Below are positions 56,005 to 64,000 of a stretch of DNA of 64,000 nt, piece by piece. This stretch comes from Larimichthys crocea (Eukaryota; Chordata; Actinopteri; Sciaenidae), in assembly GCF_000972845.2 (NCBI RefSeq), contig NC_040016.1:26296376-26360375 (forward strand), in the 5' to 3' direction. Position 1 is the first letter of the stretch; each line of letters begins with the position of its first letter. The position numbers and the translations under genes are program-made. A model generated the notes under the pieces. It was not told where the DNA came from. It ran no database searches and saw nothing but the letters and a program-made list of their open reading frames with translations.

Positions 56005-58901
56005 GCTCTCCGTCTGGGTACACTCGTTCCCCCGAGGAGGCGTGTCGAACAGAGGAGCTGATATCAAAGCTTCGTCGGCCCCTACGGGTTCAGAATCAGA
56101 GGGGTCGAGCCAGGAAGAAGCAAAATGAGATGAGAGGAGACGAGGAGCAGAGGACGAAGGAGGCGAGAGGAGAAATGATTTTCATATTGCAGCAGGGCAG
56201 AGACAGGAGACAAATGTCAGGCTGTCTTCGTCTCTTTTATTGTCTTTAAACAGCAAAGCAGCTTCAGTGAATCTCATTAATTACAGCGTCATTAAAGTTA
56301 TAAAGCTCATCATCACTCCAAAGTCATTACGCTAACTACCTGAACTGATCTGAAGATTTGACTTCTTAATGATGAATCCTAACGACTTTAATGATCCGCT
56401 GACTTTCCATCATCAGGTCCAAATGTTACTCTGTCCAGTACTGTGATTGATGACTGAATACCGTGGACGTGTTTTAGAACAATGGTCCAACAATGATCAG
56501 CAGGCGCATACGGCGAACACGTCTTCCAATGTCTCACTGAATGTTCTGCGTCTGCTGGCCAAGCCCTCGAGTTCTCGTCGGCCCGTAGACTTCAGTCGTG
56601 ATGACGTCGTTGTTAAACCAGCTCAGTCGGAGCGAGGAAAGTTTTACACTCGTCTTGAAATTGTGCTGTTGGAGTATGTGTCAAGGATTCGCCTGTGGTC
56701 ACTGCTGACTCTGGGTCAGAGGCACTGCAGTGACCTCTCCATGGCACCAAGCCTGGGCAGAGCATATGGAGGTTCTGGGATGCCCAGTTATCAGAACTCC
56801 TCCTCACTGCTCATGTAGATTCGTTTGGCATCATCTCAGCTGCAGGAGCTGCCGGCAGGAAATTAGCGATGGTGTCCAACTGCCTTCAGGGCCCCAGTCC
56901 GGATTCTCTGTATGGGTTTGCTCACAAATGCATCCAGCAGGCGGTGGAGCTGCCCGACTTAGATAAAGTCTTACATATCGACTTAATGATGTGTACTTCT
57001 GGTTCTGGTTCTGGAAGATCAGGACTTTAATTAACACTTTTTGAGTTGTTTCCATACATAATTCCAGTTTTGCTGACTAGATAAGATCACTGTAGTTTCT
57101 CCTTCATGCCACTAAATTCTACATCCATCTTTTTATTGTACAATTATTGGTATCAGAGCAATCTGACAGATGAAGCACGTGTAACAAAGTCCAAACACGG
57201 CTCGGTTTGCTCTTCCTGAGTGTTAGAAGAAATAAAGAGGAAACATATTTCTCCATCCAACACTGTCGAGACCTCACTTAACAATTCAACGGCCAAAAGA
57301 AAAATATAGTTTCTCAGAACTTATTCAGATATCACGGGTTGTATAAGCCAGAATACAGTTGGCAGGCTGACGCTTTCTTGCTTGGCAGTGTTTTCCTCGG
57401 CCCAGCTGGAGTGTTAAAGGTCGAGAGCGATGGGGAGATGTTTACAGCGCAAATTACATACAAGCACAGCAGCCTGGGGAGAGCTTACAGGCTCCACCGG
57501 GCCTGACTCCACTCATTAGTTGGAGCCGCTGCAGCTCCATCAGTGTGCAAGGCCACGAGATCTGACAACAGCACCGCACAAACAAAGCACCAGAGTTTTG
57601 GATTTCCTTTTCATTAGCGGCGCTGTATGGAACGTGTCAATGGAGACGTGCTCCGGTATCTCCTCGGCTGAAGGAGCGCTCACCTGGAGGGGAGAAGCTC
57701 TCAAGTCACCTTTTTTTTTAATGGCTACAGTCTGCAACTTTTCACCTGGATGCGCTGAAAATAAAAGTTCCTTTCCCAACACGTTGTCACTTAACTGGAT
57801 CCACTCTGAACCTGCGACGAACCCGAGGTGAAGATACTGAAGAAGAACACGTTCAAAGACTGTCGGAGCCTGAAGGCTCGTCACTGATGTTAATTAGCAG
57901 GCGATCATTACACTTCACATAACAACAGCAATTCACCCAGTCCAGTGATTTATTCAGGACCTGGAATATTTCATATACAGTAAAGGAACGTTACAGTAAC
58001 TGGGTCTTTGCATTTGAAGCAGCATTGCAGAGAAATCTGTATTTCTGATGCACAGAGCCCAACAACACCTGCAGCATACTGACTGTTTAACTTGATTATT
58101 GATGAACACGAGGACAACCAGAATTATTCTGATCGTTCAGACGAAGCTGGACCAGACCTCATTTTCATGAGCTCGTAGTTTTTCAGATGATTTTGAATTT
58201 CATAACGTCACCATCTTTAACGCTCCTTGAGTCAAAGAGAAAAATGTTTTGAAAGACAAACAAATATGAACTGAAACTGAATATTTTGTCACATTAACTG
58301 TAAAATCAACAGTGCTGATTACCGTAATATTAGAAAAGGTGATGCCATATTTCTCACGGTAAAGTTCTGGTAACCACAGCTGCAACTTTTCATTTTTAGA
58401 CTTCAAACTATTTAGTGCAGCACAGTTTGCATAAAAGTGTAATAATCAATAGGAAATCAAAGAATCAGTAAATCAATGCTTTATATTATTTAAATCACTC
58501 TCACAGTGTCAGATGAACTTTGAACTTCCTTCTGATTTTCAGTCTCCGTCTGTTTCAGTTTAAAAACTGTTTCTAGGCAACAGGAGCGTTCAGGACATTC
58601 GGTTCTGTAATGTTAATAAATGTTCACACTCTTCACGTTAAACTCTGGAGTGACTCAAAGCTGCTGCGACCTGATGGAGCTGACGTAGTTCTCCTGGTTT
58701 GTGATGGAGGCAGAATCTGCTGCTGAGAACCCCGCTCTGCCTCCATCCTCCTTGAACTGTATTGGACAGCAGAGACTGTATCGGAGCGTTCGATTGGTCG
58801 CTGTCAGGACGCTGAGAGACGACTGTCCAACTGGAATCAGGAAGCGGCTCGATATAATGGATCCTATTGGACACGGAGAAAAATGTGTTATTGATGACTG
58901 A

Positions 58902-58902
<1 letters not shown>

Positions 58903-58963
<61 letters not shown>
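58903..58963 (-). repeat. (CA)n microsatellite
   Basis: About 30 uninterrupted CA units. Confidence 0.93.
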
Positions 58964-58968
<5 letters not shown>

Positions 58969-59044
58969 CTGGAACTTGTAAAGACATTAACTGCGTCGTA
59001 ACCAAGTAAAACAAATCGTTCTCACCTTTTGTCCTACGGCTTCT

Positions 59045-59140
59045 TAACAGACTGAGCTAACATGAGCTAACAGCAGCTAACAGACTGAGCTAACATGAGC
59101 TAACAGCAGCTACAGCTGTCAGCAGTTTACTTCACTGTCC
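59045..59140 (+). mobile_element. GAGCTAACAG dispersed repeat with internal duplication
   Basis: The module CAGACTGAGCTAACATGAGC plus TAACAGCAGCTA occurs twice in tandem, then TACAGCTGTCAGCAGTTTAC and TTCACTGTCCATC. It is related to 52825-52885 and 53985-54060. Confidence 0.6.
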
Positions 59141-61039
59141 ATCATGAACATCAGAGAGATGAGCTCTGACTCTTTCTCTCTGTTTTAATTAACAGTGTGG
59201 TTGATGAATATTTGTTGTTGTGCGGTTTATATGAATCTTTCCTTTCTGCGTCTCACAGAACACACCCTGATGTTTAAACCTGACGTGGTGCAGAATCTGT
59301 TTATTACTGTAAGTGATGCTGCGCTTCAAACAGAATGATTCCATATATTCAGCAGAGATCAACACGTCTTATATAAGCGACCCTGACAGAGAATACAGCA
59401 TGTTCCAAACACTGCTCGTGTATGAAGGGAGCTCCGTTATTTCTGTTCTGAGGTGACTGTGCTTCACTTCCAGAGAACTCATCATCTCCTTTAATTACTG
59501 CATGTTCTGATCCGGCTCTGTTTGTCTGTCATCATCACTTCCTGTGGGGAGCAGTAATGCACGCTCACATAAACAAAGTGCAGCGCCCCTTTAAGTGTAT
59601 TGTTAATCCATGCTAATTTGTTTTCCTGAACCAGCCGCCTTGGTTTGTGACGGCGTGGCTGCTGTGTGTGTTCATACAAACGTAGATACCCCCGGGTGTG
59701 CGGAGTGTTGCGTGTATCATATGAACCAAGGATTTAATGAAACGTGCACGCGTGCTTCATGAGTTTCAATTACATGAACTGGAAGGCGTCATCTCTGTGG
59801 AACGATGGGAGCTTTAATGTGATTTCAAGGTGGCAGACAAATAAGACATGCAGTCAGTTTAAGACAGAGAGCGGCTCTCAAACTGCAGGTGAAGAAGACG
59901 CCACAGGCTGCGCTGAACGGCGTATAAATCATTTAAACGTCATAATTTAATTTCATGCTGCGTGTAATTAAAAAGCAGTAAAGCAGCATTTTATTATCCG
60001 TGTCATTGTTCTAACTCTGACTACAGCTGCAGCTCTGTGACTGCAGATGTTTCCTGCTGAAGAAATCATAAATACACAATGATTGTCCTACACATTATAA
60101 TGTTTTTATTATTCATGTGCTGCACACAGCCTCCTCAGCCTGTTTATATTTGGATAGTTTGTACTGGAAGTGCCTGAGGACACCATTCATCATCACATGA
60201 CACATAATGAATACATACATACTGCACACATGCCACAGTGCCTCTGCTGCCTGTGCTGCAGCTTATTTCTGCTGTTTCTCACTTTAATTCACCCAAATAT
60301 TAAAACAACATGATCTGCTGATGTGACACAGAGGCTGAAGAAGCTGAACAACTGAAATACTAACAAGGATTTGACAGACATGAGCCGCACAAACACGATC
60401 TGAGACATGAACAAACTTTAGAAGCTGAGGAAGAAGCAGCTCCTCATCTCGGACATTCAGCTGCTTGTAGATCTCAGTCCACCTCCACACAAAGCTTCAT
60501 GGCCACAGGTGAAGGATGGAGCGTGGGTAGATGGAGAGCTTTGCCTTCCATCTCAGCTCCCTGTGAACCACAACGCTCCCGTACCAGGTCCACCTCACTG
60601 CTGACGCTGCACCATGTGCAGGATCCATCTCGACCTCCATTTTCAAGGATTTTCTCCCGACTGACTGGTCGGTTGGTTTTGTTGATGTGATAGATGACGC
60701 TGACAGACACATGGTTCAGATGTTTCAAACCATCTGCTGCAGTCAGGTTACTTCAGTCTGAACAGACGACAAAGCAACACTGCTGCCCTCAGTGACTTCT
60801 GTTTGGCACAAGCACGTGGTCGTGATACAACAGTTTGGTTCAGTGATCATGACCGGCCCGGGTCTTCATGCCATGTGAATTTCCCCTTTTGAAGCTCAGT
60901 ATAACTCTGACTCTGCCATAGTGTATCATTCAGTCTAGGCCCTGCTCTGCTCCTCATTATAGCCACTCATAAGGTCAGTCAGGCCCTCCAGAACAATATG
61001 GAGACAGAAGGACAGATGGGGAGAGACAGACAATGACTC

Positions 61040-61200
61040 AAACAGACAGAGCTGTGTCAAAACTGAAAGCCACAGCTTTGCCATTCCAGTATGAGGAACT
61101 ATAAATGGGCTCTTAATTAAGGTCCCTTAGCCCCACACATGTCGCCAAAGGCTGTTGCTGCTACTCACATCCAACTAATATGGTTTTTATAAGGGCCTGG
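61040..61200. other. Low-repeat stretch, possible conserved non-coding element
   Basis: Complex sequence without simple repeats. It includes CCACAGCTTTGCCATTCCAG, CTATAAATGGGCTCTTAATT and AAGGTCCCTTAGCCCCACAC. Its appearance resembles vertebrate conserved enhancers, but no alignment was possible. Confidence 0.2.
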
Positions 61201-61344
61201 AGGAGGAAAGTGAGGGGAGAGCGAGGGACAGAAGAGTGAGACAGACAAGGAGAGAGACGAAGGGAGTGACAGGCCTTCAACATTCAGAGTGCTTCGAAAT
61301 GAAAAGTTACCAAAGAAGAAGTGGGAACATGCAGAGTATCATCA

Positions 61345-61550
61345 TCATGTCCAGTCTAACAGTGAACACAGCGACAGAACCTCTGAACCGGCAGAGTCCA
61401 GTCTAACAGTGAACACAGCGACAGCACCTCTGAACCAGCAGTGTCCAGTCTAACAGTGAACACAGCGACAGAACCTCTGAACCGGCAGTGTCCAGTCTAA
61501 CAGTGAACACAGCGACAGAACCTCTGAACCGGCAGTGTCCAGTGAAGCTT
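61345..61550 (-). repeat. 47-bp minisatellite, four copies, inverted copy 3 of the dispersed family
   Basis: Units of GTCCAGTCTAACAGTGAACA plus CAGCGACAGAACCTCTGAAC are the reverse complement of the units at 4381-4525 and 32650-32850. There are four full copies with one or two substitutions (AGAG for AGTG, CAGCACC for CAGAACC), and a fifth is truncated at GTCCAGTGAAGC. Confidence 0.9.
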
Positions 61551-62069
61551 TTTTAGTGTAATGTTATTTCCTGTTGTGTTCAAATCTGGTTTATTGCTAT
61601 GAACTAATACAGAGCTTGTATAAAGACAATATCACACTTGAGGTTGTGCTGTTATTCTGATTATCAATCACAGCTGTGCTGATATAAAGTACAACAGCAG
61701 AACCTTGATGTCACTTTGATGTCAAAGCAAACATTTCATTTCATTGTCGTCACATTCAGAATAATATTGCAGAATCCGTGTTTAGTCAGTGACCCTGCAG
61801 ATGCTCTGGGCTCTGCACAGCTTTGAACAAACTAAACTTGTAAAATAAAAGAACGGAGCAGGTTTGATTTCATCCAATGAGCCTCCCTCTCTCCTGTCTC
61901 CGTTCTTCTGGAGTTCTGGTCTGAACTAGTCCAAATATAGGCCAAGCAGCATGTAGGCCAACCGGTGAGGCAGCGTGCTAAGAAGCTGCGAGGTGAAACA
62001 CACATGTGATCTGTACATCAGGATGCTGATGAGAGGAATGTGTACGGTGAACAGAGAGCAGATGTGAAC

Positions 62070-62215
62070 GATGACTTCCATTTTTTAATGTCATTGCTGA
62101 CGGCAGCGAGAGAGAGAGACGTGCTGTCAGCTGTATGTGCCATTGTCACTGCTAATAAACCATGGCAGCATGGTGACTAATTAGCCATAATTTTGCTCAT
62201 CGGGGCTTTGAGAAA
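62070..62215. other. Low-repeat stretch, possible conserved non-coding element
   Basis: It includes GCTGTATGTGCCATTGTCAC, AATAAACCATGGCAGCATGG and GACTAATTAGCCATAATTTT, with a homeodomain-type TAATTA core. The call rests on appearance only. Confidence 0.2.
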
Positions 62216-63050
62216 TGTTTGAAAATCTCGCCCGAGTCACAGCCGTGTTCTGCCAGGAGGAATGTCACAGCCCGGCTGGGGCTAAGCGGTTCTGGCACCA
62301 CATCAAGAGGCGCTGGCATGTGTCGACAAACTCTGTGAATGGCCGCGAGCTCTGGAAGAAGTCGACAACAGTTGGAGAAAACTTCAGGGAGAGCACGAGG
62401 CTTGTCTTTGGATCCAAGGCGCTCCCTGTTCTCCTGACCTTGATGAGGAGAAATGAGAAGTTTGCTGGCAGGAGGACGTCCGTCATATATGCCGAACTGA
62501 AAAGGTTATCAGTGTGCAGCACACGCCGAGCCGCAGCACTTAAAGAACACTCTTAAGAAATCAGCTGAAGGAGGGCGAACAAGCTCGCTGGGATAATGAA
62601 GTGCATCTGTGTAAGCACTGCAAATAGCAAAATAAACCAATTTCCCCCAGATTGTTTCCACATTTAGTTTTGCGGTGGTGCTCCATAAATATGCCTGTTT
62701 TGCATTCAAAATATCTCTGACAGCAGTTATGAAATACGGTCTGAGACGGGCTTGTAAATAAGCATTCAGAGGCTCCATTTGCTGCAGCATAAACCAAATA
62801 TCTCAGGAGAACAGGCCTGAAATTGTTACAGCAAGACAATATTTATGGAGCGGTTATATATCAGCGAGCAGTGTCAGGATCTCAGGATCTCACCATGTTT
62901 TCTGGCATTCAGACATCACTGATGAGTTACAGAGCGAGCCTCATTTCTGCTGCTTTATAAATATTTTAGCTCATTTGTGAGTAAATCAACATTCACCTGA
63001 TGACAGCTCATCAGCATCGACGTGATTTAAAATCTGTCATCGTACATCTG

Positions 63051-63177
63051 ATGTAACTCTGGGCTCCGGGTCGGGAGAAGTACGTAACGCTTTACGGCAC
63101 TAAGTCACACAGCAGCAACTATTTCACTGATTCTGGTGAAACTGGATCATATTTTATGGAGGAAATGTTTTCTGGAA
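63051..63177 (-). mobile_element. Dispersed element fragment, inverted copy of 38680-38803
   Basis: GGGCTCCGGGTCGGGAGAAG, TACGTAACGCTTTACGGCAC and GATTCTGGTGAAACTGGATC match the intron 2 fragment on the opposite strand with very few differences over about 125 bp. Confidence 0.75.
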
Positions 63178-63624
63178 CAGGAATGGTTGGTGGGTGAAAC
63201 AAAAGGCTGAAAGACAGACGCCGAGCTTTGCCAACATTATAGGTTACACTGGAAGCCCTGAGTCCTCTGTTTGGGTTTCTGGTATCATTGACTGGGTTAC
63301 ATCGCCATGGTAACTTCAGAACAACCTGACTACTGACCAATCAGCTCACTGGAAAAAATTTAGTTTATGATAAAGTGACAAACAACAACGTGTGTCGTCT
63401 TTACAGAACCAAAATATATTATTAGAGAAAAAACTGTGTATGAACATGTTCGTTACTCAAACATGCAAACTCTTCAAACGTTTGATCACAAGACGAACGA
63501 GAACTGCCCAGAGGTTTAAACTATAATAATGATTATAAAGATTCATATTAATGTTTGGACGGCTTGTTTAGATTTGTAGATATCCAGACTCACACTTCAT
63601 ATAGCGGGCAAATTCCACCGAGCA

Positions 63625-63750
63625 GTCTCTGTGACGTCCCCGCAGACTGTCTAAAACCTGGACGTAGTCTCTGTGACGTCCCCACAGACTGTCTAAAACC
63701 TGGACGTAGTCTCCGTGACGTCCCCGCAGACTGTCTAAAACCTGGACGTA
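63625..63750 (-). repeat. 42-bp minisatellite, three copies, inverted relative to 3201-3412
   Basis: Units of GTCTCTGTGACGTCCCCGCA and GACTGTCTAAAACCTGGACG are the reverse complement of the array at 3201-3412, in three copies. Confidence 0.9.
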
Positions 63751-64000
63751 GGAGCTAATGCTCAGTTAGGTTGCAACTTGGCAACAAACAAGCGGTAAAA
63801 TGTTGTACTCATCATTCCCAGTAAGTTTACAATGCTCGTACTCGAGCTGAGACATGACACAGGAAGTACAGGGAGTGCTACATAGTACTAACAGACACAG
63901 GACGTGGAGCGGGTGGAGGCGTATCGTTCCTCAGATTCAAACAGACTCAACGTCTGTGTCTTAACATTGGACCTACATGAGCTTTTAAAGGAAAAAATCA

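Larger units (their letters stand above)
46156..64000. other. Downstream stretch with no recognised gene
   Basis: About 17.8 kb without any open frame that resembles a known protein, apart from a LINE relic. Sub-stretches with nothing firm to report are 46160-47630, 48530-50820, 51060-52010, 52110-52650, 53060-53730, 54110-54330, 55360-55960, 56010-58640, 59150-61030, 61550-62060 and 62560-63050. Other items are listed separately. The sequence is intergenic or intronic to an unseen neighbour. In mammals dag1 lies near bsn and nicn1, but none of their coding sequence is recognisable here. Confidence 0.6.

Noticed and set aside
56447..56818. Plus-strand open frame of 123 codons
   Set aside because: No recognisable domain, ordinary composition, and overlapped by alternative frames. 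It is probably chance.
62215..62556. Plus-strand open frame of 113 codons starting MFENLARVTAV
   Set aside because: It resembles no protein family I know. It has no splice or promoter context, and a comparable minus-strand frame overlaps it. A translated search would settle it.

Overview
The window is vertebrate nuclear DNA, very probably from a teleost (ray-finned) fish. It holds one gene I can identify: dag1 (dystroglycan 1) on the plus strand. I assembled it from three coding exons (27011-27433, 41964-42425 and 42559-44388) that join in phase 0 to give a 904-residue protein. The teleost inference rests on three things: the intron that splits the alpha-dystroglycan N-terminal domain, the very high density of (GT)n/(CA)n and minisatellite arrays, and tRNA-headed SINE, LINE and other interspersed repeats of kinds common in fish genomes. 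The species cannot be named from the sequence.

Layout. 1-7559 is repeat-rich and probably intergenic. 7560-8330 is a CpG-rich, TATA-less block that fits the dag1 promoter and non-coding first exon. 8066 to about 26986 is a roughly 19 kb intron 1, packed with minisatellites and dinucleotide arrays and broken by a 140-N assembly gap. Exon 2 carries the start codon, signal peptide and beginning of alpha-dystroglycan. 27434-41963 is a 14.5 kb intron 2. It contains a 10-N gap beside a striking chain of inverted repeats (35804-37105) and a 13-copy, 25-bp array of nuclear-receptor-like half-sites (38847-39171). Exon 3, a 133-bp intron and the large exon 4 follow. The 3' UTR runs to a poly(A) signal at 46130. 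From about 46160 to 64000 I find no supportable gene, only a LINE reverse-transcriptase relic, dispersed repeats and a few low-repeat stretches that could be conserved non-coding elements.

The dag1 product is a precursor with these parts: signal peptide, laminin-receptor-processing N-terminal domain, furin site, mucin-like stretch with the two TPT O-mannose/matriglycan acceptor motifs, SEA-type domain with the Gly-Ser autocleavage site, one transmembrane helix, and a proline-rich tail ending in the PPPY dystrophin-binding motif. Every hallmark residue I looked for is present and all splice sites are GT-AG, so the gene looks intact. No CRISPR arrays, operons, rRNA or functional tRNA genes are present. 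The many other open frames come from tandem repeats whose period keeps several frames open.
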